A stretch of DNA of 5,162 nt from Betaproteobacteria bacterium. Its GTDB lineage: Bacteria; Pseudomonadota; Gammaproteobacteria; Burkholderiales; CANMPU01. Within the stretch, counting starts at the first letter, position 1. Each line of letters begins with the position of its first letter. The notes under the pieces were generated by a model that saw only the letters and a program-made list of their open reading frames with translations, searched no databases and was not told the origin of the DNA. The stretch spans positions 1 through 5,162 of the forward strand of contig CANMPU010000099.1 in the NCBI GenBank assembly GCA_947499755.1. Reading direction: 5' to 3'. Positions 1-5,162 of this stretch are shown piece by piece. Both the position numbers and the translations under genes were made by a program.

Positions 1-222
1 GAGGACTTCCCATTTTTTTGTTTTAGAAAGAGGGCGTGTCTCTCGAATCAGTACCTGTTCCCCTTGAGTATAAGAGTTTTTTTCATCATGGGCAGCATAC
101 TTTTTGCTTTGAGTGATGTTTTTATGATAAAGGGGATGACGAAACATGCGCTTTACCAGCACAACAACTGTTTTGTCCATTTTTGTACTTACAACTTCCC
201 CTGATAAAATTCGTCTTGACAT
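1..222 (-). CDS. rpsQ: 30S ribosomal protein uS17 (S17), 5' part, cut by window edge
   Basis: Primary 16S rRNA-binding protein of the 30S body, an OB-fold protein that helps start small-subunit assembly. The reading frame opens with ATG at 222 and continues for 74 codons to the left edge without a stop. Family motifs are visible: MDKTVVV (residues 15-21), HPLY (29-32), SKKYAAHDE (39-47) and [12 protein letters not shown] (63-74). The usual length is about 80-90 residues, so only a short C-terminal tail should be missing. The start follows the rpmC stop directly (TAA then ATG, no spacer), and a G-rich stretch lies just upstream inside rpmC as a possible ribosome site. The region is AT-rich with several A6-A7 runs on the coding strand. 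KKYAAHDE recalls alphaproteobacterial uS17 as much as beta, by memory only. Identity is secure from sequence and position. Confidence 0.95.
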   Translation of the reverse strand, partial: MSRRILSGEVVSTKMDKTVVVLVKRMFRHPLYHKNITQSKKYAAHDEKNSYTQGEQVLIRETRPLSKTKKWEVL

Positions 223-453
223 TTATTCGCCCCCCACTTCTTGAAAGAACTTCTTTGTCATTGCCGTCTTGACGCGTGCAATATATTTTCTCACATTGCG
301 TACCTCATGAGGCTTTACACTCTCGCCCTCTTTTTTCTGAAATCTAAAGGAAAAGAGAGACTTTTGACATCTGACTGCCTCTTTCTTTAAATCAACCACA
401 GTTAAACCCATCAGCTCTTTGAAAGAGGGTGATGTTTTTTTTTCTTTTGCCAT
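223..453 (-). CDS. rpmC: 50S ribosomal protein uL29 (L29)
   Basis: Small two-helix 23S rRNA-binding protein at the polypeptide exit tunnel, next to uL23, forming part of the docking surface for trigger factor and SRP. The 76-residue product contains the family core: a first helix with DLKKEAV (21-27), the turn FSFRFQK (34-40) and the second helix VRNVRKYIARVKT (51-63). It is longer than the usual 60-70 residues because of a lysine-rich lead of about 8-10 residues (MAKEKKTSPS) before the core. The start at 453 is favoured because GTGGAG lies about 7 nt upstream and no plausible internal start would keep the whole first helix. A run of nine A lies just after the start. The spacer from rplP is 20 nt, and the stop abuts rpsQ. 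Divergent but recognisable, and in the expected position. Confidence 0.93.
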   Translation of the reverse strand: MAKEKKTSPSFKELMGLTVVDLKKEAVRCQKSLFSFRFQKKEGESVKPHEVRNVRKYIARVKTAMTKKFFQEVGGE

Positions 454-473
454 TTTTTACTCCACTTATAGAA

Positions 474-893
474 TCACCCACCTCGAAGCTGGCGATGAAC
501 AACGCGTGTCGCTATAGGTAGCTTTGCCGAGGCTAAACGAAAAGCCTCCTCTGCAACCTCCAACGACGTCGTGTCTATCTCAAATAAAATGCGCCCCGCC
601 TTAACACGACACGCCCAATATTCAACTCCACCCTTACCACTTCCCATACGGACTTCTGCAGGTTTACGAGAAATGGGTTTATCTGGAAAAATCCGTATCC
701 ACACACGCCCACCACGTTTGATATGTCGGGTCATCGCGCGACGCGCTGCTTCGATTTGTCGCGATGTCAACCTTCCTCGGCCTAAGGCCTTTAGTCCGTA
801 TTCACCAAAATTTACCTTATTACCGCGCGTGGCAATACCGGTGTTACGACCCTTCTGTTGTTTACGATATTTTGTTCTAGCTGGCTGTAGCAT
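474..893 (-). CDS. rplP: 50S ribosomal protein uL16 (L16)
   Basis: Late-assembly 50S protein that organises the A-site region and contacts aminoacyl-tRNA near the peptidyl transferase centre. The 139-residue product matches the family length (136-140). Its N-terminus reads [17 protein letters not shown] (1-17), followed by [19 protein letters not shown] (38-56), [20 protein letters not shown] (69-88) and the C-terminal helix region [13 protein letters not shown]. Arg82 in VRMGSGKG corresponds to E. coli Arg81, the residue hydroxylated by YcfD/RoxA-type oxygenases. Whether it is modified here cannot be seen. The start at 893 lies inside the end of rpsC, a 17-nt overlap, with AGGGA about 7 nt upstream, so translation is probably coupled to rpsC. 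The MLQPAR start and [11 protein letters not shown] wording are beta-like as I remember the family. Confidence 0.98.
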   Translation of the reverse strand: MLQPARTKYRKQQKGRNTGIATRGNKVNFGEYGLKALGRGRLTSRQIEAARRAMTRHIKRGGRVWIRIFPDKPISRKPAEVRMGSGKGGVEYWACRVKAGRILFEIDTTSLEVAEEAFRLASAKLPIATRVVHRQLRGG

Positions 894-1593
894 ACTTCGT
901 CCCTGGCTTCCTTACTTTTTTCTCGGGTTCCGGTGCAGCGAGACTCGCTTCCGCTTGTTCGCTCTTACTTAAGACTTCGCCCTTGTAAACCCAGACCTTA
1001 ACGCCTATCACACCATAGGTCGTTTTTGCCTCCGACGTTCCATAGTCAATATCGGCGCGCAGGGTATGTAGCGGTACCCGGCCCTCACGATACCACTCAG
1101 ACCGCGCAATCTCGATTCCGTTAAGACGACCGGAACTCATAATTTTAATTCCTTGCGCGCCAAGACGGGTTGCGTTAGTAATCGCGCGCTTCATCGCGCG
1201 ACGAAACATAATACGTTTTTCCAATTGCGACGCAATACTATCCGCAATCAACTGCGCATCCAGCTCTGGCTTCCGAATCTCTTCAATGTTGACATGAACG
1301 GGTACGCCCATGAATTTCTGCAACTGCAATTTTAGAGATTCGATGTCCTCGCCTTTCTTGCCGATAACAACGCCAGGACGCGCACTAAACACGGTGATGC
1401 GGGCATTCTTGGCCGGACGCTCAATGATCACTTTACTTACAGCCGCATGGGCAAGTTTCTTTTTTAGAAACTCTCTAACCTTGATATCCTCATTTAACAT
1501 CTTCGAAAAATTCTTGGTATTCGCGTACCATCGGGACGACCAGTTCCTTGATACAGAAAGACGGAAGCCGGTTGGATTTATTTTTTGTCCCAT
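877..1593 (-). CDS. rpsC: 30S ribosomal protein uS3 (S3)
   Basis: Protein of the 30S head at the mRNA entry channel, contributing to mRNA unwinding. The chosen start at 1593 gives 238 residues beginning [20 protein letters not shown], the conserved uS3 N-terminus. The frame stays open 14 codons further upstream (to 1635), but that lead is not family sequence. Residues 72-87 ([16 protein letters not shown]) hold the type-II KH domain with its GKKG loop (78-81). Arg131, Arg132 and Lys135 in MFRRAMKR match the E. coli residues implicated in mRNA helicase activity. Residues 164-205 ([20 protein letters not shown] and onward to WVYKG) form the C-terminal domain. The last about 30 residues are a charged, low-complexity tail, where length varies between species. 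The stop of rplV overlaps the ATG by one base (TAATG), and rplP begins within the final codons. Confidence 0.98.
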   Translation of the reverse strand: MGQKINPTGFRLSVSRNWSSRWYANTKNFSKMLNEDIKVREFLKKKLAHAAVSKVIIERPAKNARITVFSARPGVVIGKKGEDIESLKLQLQKFMGVPVHVNIEEIRKPELDAQLIADSIASQLEKRIMFRRAMKRAITNATRLGAQGIKIMSSGRLNGIEIARSEWYREGRVPLHTLRADIDYGTSEAKTTYGVIGVKVWVYKGEVLSKSEQAEASLAAPEPEKKVRKPGTKYATAS

Positions 1594-1934
1594 TAATTCC
1601 CCTTGTTGTCGCCCACTACCAGAAAGATATGGCAAGTCTGCTTTAGAATCGTATTTCCCCTACCCTTTGCGCGCGCCGTGAAGCGCCTTAAGCTACGACC
1701 CTTGTCAACGTAAATTGTCGCAACCTTTAGTTCGTCAATATCGGCGCCGTCGTTGTGTTCTGCATTCGCAATCGCTGACTCAAGTAACTTGCGAATAATC
1801 ACCGCCGCTTTCTTTGGGCTAAAGGTGAGCGTATTCAACGCATTTTCTACGGAAAGCCCTCGGATTTGATCCGCAACCAACCGTCCTTTTTGTGCGGAAA
1901 GTCTCACGCCACGTAATTCAGCAGATGTTTTCAT
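1593..1934 (-). CDS. rplV: 50S ribosomal protein uL22 (L22)
   Basis: 23S rRNA-binding protein whose long beta-hairpin lines the nascent-peptide exit tunnel opposite uL4. The 113-residue product is of normal length (about 110). Visible family blocks are [16 protein letters not shown] (11-26), LTFSPKKAA (36-44), [18 protein letters not shown] (52-69) and the hairpin tip [16 protein letters not shown] (78-93). LRR at 82-84 sits where E. coli has Met82-Lys83-Arg84, whose deletion gives erythromycin resistance. The loop is full length here, so there is no sign of that lesion. The hairpin wording resembles beta sequences. The gene begins 11 nt after rpsS. The upstream stretch (ACCCTCATAACATAAAATACG) has no obvious purine-rich ribosome site, so initiation may rely on coupling to rpsS. 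The stop shares one base with the rpsC start. Confidence 0.98.
   Translation of the reverse strand: MKTSAELRGVRLSAQKGRLVADQIRGLSVENALNTLTFSPKKAAVIIRKLLESAIANAEHNDGADIDELKVATIYVDKGRSLRRFTARAKGRGNTILKQTCHIFLVVGDNKGN
1599..1604 (-). promoter_or_regulatory. Shine-Dalgarno site deciding the rpsC start
   Basis: The coding strand reads AAGGGG, then AATTA, then the ATG at 1593. This strong ribosome site with 5-nt spacing supports the start at 1593 over the upstream in-frame ATG at 1635. It lies inside the last codons of rplV. Confidence 0.75.
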
Positions 1935-1945
1935 CGTATTTTATG

Positions 1946-2230
1946 TTATGAGGGTTTTTTTGAAACCTTGCGGTCACCCGAATGTCCTTTGAACGTGCGC
2001 GTATGCGCAAACTCGCCGAGTTTGTGGCCTACCATATTTTCCGTGATATACACTGGAATGTGCTGCTTTCCATTATGCACAGCAATATAAAGCCCCAAAA
2101 AATCTGGTAGCACGGTGGAACGGCGCGACCAAGTCTTAATTGGTCTCTTATCTTTTGTTGCTGCTGCTGCTGCCACTTTATGCATCAAATGGTCATCAAC
2201 AAACGGGCCTTTTTTTACGGAGCGTGCCAT
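1946..2230 (-). CDS. rpsS: 30S ribosomal protein uS19 (S19)
   Basis: Head protein of the 30S subunit that pairs with uS13 and contacts the P/A-site tRNAs and the 50S subunit through bridge B1. The 94-residue product (family about 90-93) shows [14 protein letters not shown] (2-15), [15 protein letters not shown] (33-47), [15 protein letters not shown] (49-63) and [18 protein letters not shown] (66-83), all signature segments. Residues 20-24 are five alanines encoded by five identical GCA codons, just before KDKRPIKTW. The start is clear: GAGGAAGGT lies immediately before the ATG, in the 11-nt gap after the rplB stop. The C-terminal tail (RKVSKKPS) is basic, as usual. Confidence 0.98.
   Translation of the reverse strand: MARSVKKGPFVDDHLMHKVAAAAATKDKRPIKTWSRRSTVLPDFLGLYIAVHNGKQHIPVYITENMVGHKLGEFAHTRTFKGHSGDRKVSKKPS
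2159..2173 (-). repeat. Short (GCA)5 trinucleotide repeat within rpsS
   Basis: Five consecutive GCA codons encode Ala20 to Ala24 of uS19. The site is in frame, so a slip would add or remove one alanine in the N-terminal helix without a frameshift. Alanine-rich stretches here are usual in beta uS19, so it is probably only a coding microsatellite. Confidence 0.6.
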
Positions 2231-2241
2231 ACCTTCCTCGA

Positions 2242-3072
2242 CTAACTGTTATTGTAACGACGGCGAACTATCATCCCCGCCGTGCGTTTATTGCGATGGG
2301 TACGATATCCTTTTGCGGGTACACCCCACGGGCTACAGGGATCGCGTCCAGCCGCCGTCTTGCCTTCACCGCCGCCATGAGGATGATCAACAGGATTCAT
2401 AGCAACACCTCTGACAGTAGGGCGAATTCCACGCCAACGCTGCGCCCCTGCTTTGCCGATTGAACGCAACGAATGCTCTTCATTGCCAACCTCCCCAATA
2501 GTCGCGCGACAATCCACATGTACTTTACGTATTTCACCGGAACGTAAACGTAATTGCGCATAACTACCTTCGCGCGCTAACAGCTGTACTGACGTACCGG
2601 CGGCGCGTGCGATCTGCGCGCCTTTTCCAGGGAGCATCTCTATACAATGTATCGTACTGCCCACTGGAATATTTCTTAACGGTAGCGCATTTCCAACCTT
2701 GATCGGCGCGTCGGTCCCACTAAGCAACGGTGTACCAACCACCAGCCCTTTTGGGCAAATAATGTAGCGCCGCTCGCCATCCGCATAGCAAAGCAGAGCC
2801 AAACTCGCGCTTCGATTCGGGTCGTATTCCAAGCGCTCGACTTTTGCTGCAATCCCATCCTTATTACGAAGGAAATCCACAAGACGGTAATGCTGCTTAT
2901 GCCCACCGCCCTGGTGGCGCATCGTGATATGCCCGTGATTGTTACGGCCCGCTTTTTTCGATTGCTTTTCTAGTAATCCGGCAAATGGCTTACCCTTATG
3001 CAACCCCGGAATGACTAATTTCTCGACTGCACGACGACCCGGAGAGGTTGGCTTAACTTTAACAATAGCCAT
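2242..3072 (-). CDS. rplB: 50S ribosomal protein uL2 (L2)
   Basis: One of the most conserved 50S proteins. It binds 23S rRNA, is needed for subunit association and supports the peptidyl transferase centre. The 276-residue product has the full family length (273-276). Segments seen: KPTSPGRR (7-14), the OB-fold region with [19 protein letters not shown] (42-60), [10 protein letters not shown] (80-89), GERRYI (99-104), [19 protein letters not shown] (133-151) and [13 protein letters not shown] (225-237). His230 in this last motif is the equivalent of E. coli His229 (numbered without Met), studied for its role in peptidyl transfer. [20 protein letters not shown] and TAAGRDP are typical of beta uL2. 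The gene starts 2 nt after the rplW stop, with AGGAGAGG about 10 nt upstream, inside the rplW coding sequence. No defect is visible. Confidence 0.99.
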   Translation of the reverse strand: MAIVKVKPTSPGRRAVEKLVIPGLHKGKPFAGLLEKQSKKAGRNNHGHITMRHQGGGHKQHYRLVDFLRNKDGIAAKVERLEYDPNRSASLALLCYADGERRYIICPKGLVVGTPLLSGTDAPIKVGNALPLRNIPVGSTIHCIEMLPGKGAQIARAAGTSVQLLAREGSYAQLRLRSGEIRKVHVDCRATIGEVGNEEHSLRSIGKAGAQRWRGIRPTVRGVAMNPVDHPHGGGEGKTAAGRDPCSPWGVPAKGYRTHRNKRTAGMIVRRRYNNS

Positions 3073-3074
3073 AA

Positions 3075-3386
3075 TTATTTAACCTCTCCTGCGGTCAAAT
3101 TAAGTTGTTCCCCTTGCTTCAGGCACACGAACGCCGTTTTCCAATTTCTTCTGCGTCCGTTGAATTTACCAAAACGCTTGGATTTCCCCTTGTGGTTGGC
3201 AACCTGCACTGCATTTACTTTCACACTAAATAGTAACTCGACTGCCGCCTTAATCTCTGGTTTAGTCGCATCCTGCAATACTTTAAACATGTGCTGATTT
3301 TTCTCAGCGACATAGGTGCTTTTCTCCGATACCTGCGGCGCTAAAATTATTTTTAGCAAACGATCTGGTTGAAATGTGCTTGTCAT
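3075..3386 (-). CDS. rplW: 50S ribosomal protein uL23 (L23)
   Basis: Protein at the exit of the nascent-peptide tunnel and the main docking point for trigger factor and the signal recognition particle. The 103-residue product (family about 95-105) shows [10 protein letters not shown] (15-24), where Glu21 matches E. coli Glu18 of the VSEK motif used by trigger factor, then [18 protein letters not shown] (40-57), and [20 protein letters not shown] (67-86), the basic rRNA-binding loop and final strand. The start at 3386 overlaps the rplD stop as ATGA (4 nt), a typical coupling arrangement. GGAGGA lies about 10 nt upstream within rplD. The stop is 2 nt from rplB. Confidence 0.98.
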   Translation of the reverse strand: MTSTFQPDRLLKIILAPQVSEKSTYVAEKNQHMFKVLQDATKPEIKAAVELLFSVKVNAVQVANHKGKSKRFGKFNGRRRNWKTAFVCLKQGEQLNLTAGEVK

Positions 3387-4003
3387 ACCAACAATTCCTC
3401 CATCTTAGCAACGGCTTTCTTAGTGATCACGATATGATCAAATTGCACGAGGCTTACTGGATCAGTATGGCTAACATCTAGTATTTTTAACCTCGGGATA
3501 TTTCTCGCCGAGAGCGCCAAATTACGGTCAATATCATCCGTAATAATTAGGACCTCGTCGTACCCCAGACCTCGAACTTGCTTGGCCAATTCTTTTGTTT
3601 TTACTGCGTCGATTGAAAACGACTCGATAACCATCAACCGGTCTTCGCGAACGAGTTGGGATAAAATCGCGCGCATTCCTGCTCGATACATGCGCTTATT
3701 CACTTTGTGGCTAAAGTTCTCATCGGGAAGATTAGGGAATATTTTCCCGCCGCCGCGCCAAAGTGGGCTAGACGCCATACCGGCACGGGCACGACCGGTC
3801 CCTTTCTGTTTCCATGGCTTGCGCGTACTCTTGGCAATCTCAGAGCGCCCCTTTTGCTTACGCGTCGCGAGGCGCGCGTTTGCATAATAAGCAGTCACAA
3901 CCTGGTGGACTAATGCTTCGTTATATTCCTGGCCAAATAGACCATCGGAACCCTGAACGTTTGCCATTGCCTTGCCATCACAATTAATAAGCTTGAGCTC
4001 CAT
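3383..4003 (-). CDS. rplD: 50S ribosomal protein uL4 (L4)
   Basis: Early-assembly 50S protein whose extended loop narrows the nascent-peptide tunnel opposite uL22. In E. coli it also represses the S10 operon through the leader RNA. With the start at 4003 it has 206 residues, beginning MELKL as in relatives. An in-frame ATG one codon earlier (4006) would give 207. Family blocks are [19 protein letters not shown] (26-44), the tunnel loop with [20 protein letters not shown] (62-81) and WRGGGKIFP (82-90), [17 protein letters not shown] (98-114), and the Rossmann-like C-terminal half with VLIITDDID (151-159). AAGGG lies 6 nt before the first ATG and 9 nt before the second. The start overlaps the rplC stop and the end overlaps rplW. 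Autoregulation of the E. coli kind is not supported, because no long leader precedes rpsJ. Confidence 0.98.
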   Translation of the reverse strand: MELKLINCDGKAMANVQGSDGLFGQEYNEALVHQVVTAYYANARLATRKQKGRSEIAKSTRKPWKQKGTGRARAGMASSPLWRGGGKIFPNLPDENFSHKVNKRMYRAGMRAILSQLVREDRLMVIESFSIDAVKTKELAKQVRGLGYDEVLIITDDIDRNLALSARNIPRLKILDVSHTDPVSLVQFDHIVITKKAVAKMEELLV

Positions 4004-4647
4004 CATGCACCGCCCTTGACTGCAGCGCTCACAACAACAGCACCGCCTTTGGCACCAGGAAGCGCGCCGCGCACCAACAATAATTGACGGCCCATGTCTA
4101 CGCGCACTACCACAAGATTTTGGGTAGTACGCTTAACATTACCAAGCTGTCCGGCCATGCGCTTACCCGGAAAAACTCGACCCGGATCCTGCGCCTGACC
4201 AATAGATCCAGCGCTATTGTGAGAAACGGAATTCCCGTGACTCGCGCGATTAGACGAAAAATGGTGGCGCTTGATTACCCCGGAAAATCCCTTACCCTGA
4301 GAGACGCCACTTACGTCTATTTTCTGTCCGGCCTTAAATATATCAACACCTATAGTCGCGCCAATTTTTAGTGCGTCCAGCTCTTCTAATTTAACCCTAA
4401 ATTCCCGCAAAACACTCCCCGCTTCTACGCCGGCTTTAGCAAAATGCCCGGCGGCAGGTTTGTTAACTCGGCTCGCACGGCGTTTGCCGTAAGTAACCTG
4501 GACCGCAGAGTATCCATCGGTTTCGGGCCGTTTAATTTGCGTGACACGATTGTTGGACACATCGAGTACCGTAACCGGTATCGTTTCACCGTTCTCGCCA
4601 AATACCCGGGTCATGCCCACTTTTTTTCCTACCAAGCCTAAGCTCAT
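4003..4647 (-). CDS. rplC: 50S ribosomal protein uL3 (L3)
   Basis: One of the first proteins to bind 23S rRNA. Its long loop reaches the peptidyl transferase centre. The 214-residue product fits the family (205-215). Seen are [13 protein letters not shown] (4-16), [17 protein letters not shown] (23-39), [10 protein letters not shown] (66-75), [15 protein letters not shown] (116-130), RASHGNS (134-140) and the loop [20 protein letters not shown] (147-166). Gln151 in GSIGQ aligns with E. coli Gln150, the residue methylated by PrmB. Many beta sequences I remember have Met there. The usual Pro before GSIG is Ala (SHNSAGSIG). The gene follows rpsJ after 28 nt. Upstream, only a weak purine stretch (TTAGAGTAGA) serves as ribosome site. 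The stop overlaps the rplD start codons. Confidence 0.98.
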   Translation of the reverse strand: MSLGLVGKKVGMTRVFGENGETIPVTVLDVSNNRVTQIKRPETDGYSAVQVTYGKRRASRVNKPAAGHFAKAGVEAGSVLREFRVKLEELDALKIGATIGVDIFKAGQKIDVSGVSQGKGFSGVIKRHHFSSNRASHGNSVSHNSAGSIGQAQDPGRVFPGKRMAGQLGNVKRTTQNLVVVRVDMGRQLLLVRGALPGAKGGAVVVSAAVKGGA

Positions 4648-4675
4648 ATTTGTTCTACTCTAAGTTTTATGTAAT

Positions 4676-4984
4676 TTATAACTTGATCTCGACATCAACA
4701 CCTGCCGGAAGATCTAGCTTCATTAACGCGTCTACGGTTTTGTCGGTTGGGTCTATGATATCCATCAACCGTAGATGAGTCCGAATTTCAAATTGATCAC
4801 GTGAGGTCTTGTTCACATGGGGTGAACGTAGCAAATCAAATCTCTCAATCCGAGTTGGCAACGGCACCGGGCCCTTAACGACCGCGCCAGTACGTTTTGC
4901 GGTTTCAACAATTTCCGATGCAGAAACGTCGATTAAACGGTAGTCGAAAGCCTTTAGACGTATTCTTATTTTCTGGTTTTGCAT
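4676..4984 (-). CDS. rpsJ: 30S ribosomal protein uS10 (S10, NusE)
   Basis: Head protein of the 30S subunit that also acts as NusE, binding NusB in rRNA antitermination and NusG in transcription-translation coupling. The 102-residue product has the usual length (102-104). It begins [19 protein letters not shown] (1-19), followed by [20 protein letters not shown] (28-47), [19 protein letters not shown] (52-70, the extended loop region), and [20 protein letters not shown] (78-97). These are near-consensus proteobacterial, and the overall wording is close to beta uS10. It is the first gene of the S10 group and lies 73 nt after tuf. The ribosome site is weak: the bases before ATG read TTTAGGCTGAGACCGC, with AGG about 10 nt away and GAG closer. 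It is probably read through from the str operon. Confidence 0.98.
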   Translation of the reverse strand: MQNQKIRIRLKAFDYRLIDVSASEIVETAKRTGAVVKGPVPLPTRIERFDLLRSPHVNKTSRDQFEIRTHLRLMDIIDPTDKTVDALMKLDLPAGVDVEIKL

Positions 4985-5057
4985 GCGGTCTCAGCCTAAA
5001 CTCAAATCGTTGTACCTTAGTTCCCAGTACAACTCTACGTTAACTATCTAATAAACC
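4985..5057 (-). other. tuf–rpsJ intergenic spacer
   Basis: This is the largest gap in the window (73 nt) and the boundary between the str and S10 groups. It contains one inverted repeat (arms 5009-5015 and 5027-5033) and the weak ribosome site of rpsJ. I see no convincing -35/-10 pair and no hairpin followed by a T run, so read-through from tuf is the simplest reading. It is too short to hold an E. coli-type S10 leader of more than 150 nt. Confidence 0.7.
5009..5033 (-). other. Inverted repeat / possible RNA hairpin upstream of rpsJ
   Basis: On the coding strand GTTGTAC is followed by an 11-nt loop (TGGGAACTAAG) and the exact complement GTACAAC, a perfect 7-bp stem. Downstream comes GATTTGAGTTTAGG rather than a run of T, so it is not a canonical intrinsic terminator. 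It could be a processing site, an mRNA-stabilising 3' end for tuf, a small leader element for rpsJ, or chance. It ends 24 nt before the rpsJ start. Confidence 0.45.
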
Positions 5058-5162
5058 CTATTCAATGACTTTAGAGACGACGCCGGCGCCAACGGTCTTA
5101 CCACCTTCACGTATGGCAAAGCGTAATCCCTCTTCCATCGCAATCGGTGCGATCAACCCAAC
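5058..5162 (-). CDS. tuf: Elongation factor Tu (EF-Tu), C-terminal end, cut by window edge
   Basis: GTPase that delivers aminoacyl-tRNA to the ribosomal A site. Only the last 34 codons and the TAG stop lie in the window. The residues [17 protein letters not shown] followed by [13 protein letters not shown] are the highly conserved end of domain 3, so identity is clear. The frame runs to the right edge without a stop. Its place directly upstream of rpsJ matches the str operon order (rpsL, rpsG, fusA, tuf) joined to the S10 group. The lysine in GGKTVGAG, where most EF-Tu have arginine, is a conservative change. Whether a second tuf copy exists elsewhere cannot be told from here. Confidence 0.97.
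   Translation of the reverse strand, partial: VGLIAPIAMEEGLRFAIREGGKTVGAGVVSKVIE

Noticed and set aside
571..972. Plus-strand open frame of 133 codons opposite rplP and rpsC
   Set aside because: It is antisense to two strongly conserved ribosomal genes, has no recognisable domain and no ribosome site, and spans their junction. It is a shadow frame.
731..1203. Identical 13-mer TCATCGCGCGACG at 731-743 and 1191-1203, as a possible repeat element
   Set aside because: Both copies encode the same RRAM motif in uL16 and uS3, so the identity comes from shared protein sequence and codon choice rather than a DNA element.
1594..1635. Longer rpsC form starting at 1635
   Set aside because: The 14 extra residues are not uS3 sequence, and the conserved [12 protein letters not shown] start at 1593 has a strong ribosome site.
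2115..2463. Two overlapping plus-strand frames opposite rpsS and rplB, one with a hydrophobic leucine-rich start resembling a signal peptide
   Set aside because: The leucine-rich stretch is the antisense reading of the (GCA)5 alanine codons and neighbouring codons of rpsS. The frames have no family features and lie wholly against conserved genes.
2676..2906. Minus-strand open frame of 76 codons inside rplB
   Set aside because: It lies in another frame within the highly conserved uL2 gene and its product resembles nothing known.
4985..5057. Promoter for the S10 genes in the tuf–rpsJ spacer
   Set aside because: No -35/-10 pair with acceptable spacing could be defended by eye, and read-through from tuf is the simpler explanation.

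Overview
The window is one uninterrupted stretch of the bacterial str–S10 ribosomal gene cluster, read entirely from the minus strand. In transcription order (right to left) it holds: the 3' end of tuf (EF-Tu), rpsJ (uS10), rplC (uL3), rplD (uL4), rplW (uL23), rplB (uL2), rpsS (uS19), rplV (uL22), rpsC (uS3), rplP (uL16), rpmC (uL29), and the 5' part of rpsQ (uS17), which runs off the left edge. The order is canonical. Every complete gene is intact, starts with ATG and has normal family length. There are no RNA genes, mobile elements, CRISPR arrays or accessory genes.

The proteins suggest a proteobacterium, most likely a betaproteobacterium (in the GTDB sense, Burkholderiales/Nitrosomonadales-like Gammaproteobacteria) of moderate GC. 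As remembered family patterns, uS10, uL2, uS19, uL22, uS3 and uL16 carry wording typical of beta sequences, for example HCIEM and AAGRDP in uL2, [12 protein letters not shown] in uL22, and MLQPAR plus [11 protein letters not shown] in uL16. The direct tuf-rpsJ junction fits the same group. No alignment was run, so this is recognition by eye. Counting by hand, rplP (481-720) is about 51% GC, while the last 480 bases of the cluster (rpmC and rpsQ, positions 1-480) are about 39% GC. The latter two proteins also look less clearly beta-like.

The layout is very compact. The only spacer of any size is 73 nt between tuf and rpsJ. It holds a perfect 7-bp inverted repeat but no T-tract terminator and no promoter I can support. 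It is far too short for the long L4-responsive S10 leader of enteric bacteria. Downstream, gene junctions are 28 nt apart or less, and several overlap (rplC/rplD, rplD/rplW, rplV/rpsC, rpsC/rplP), which fits one polycistronic message with translational coupling.

Together the genes supply early and late assembly proteins of both subunits: the peptidyl-transferase-proximal proteins uL2, uL3, uL4 and uL16, the exit-tunnel proteins uL4, uL22, uL23 and uL29, and the 30S head and mRNA-entry proteins uS3, uS10 and uS19, with uS17 in the 30S body. This is housekeeping sequence. I found no undescribed system, and the findings below are modest.
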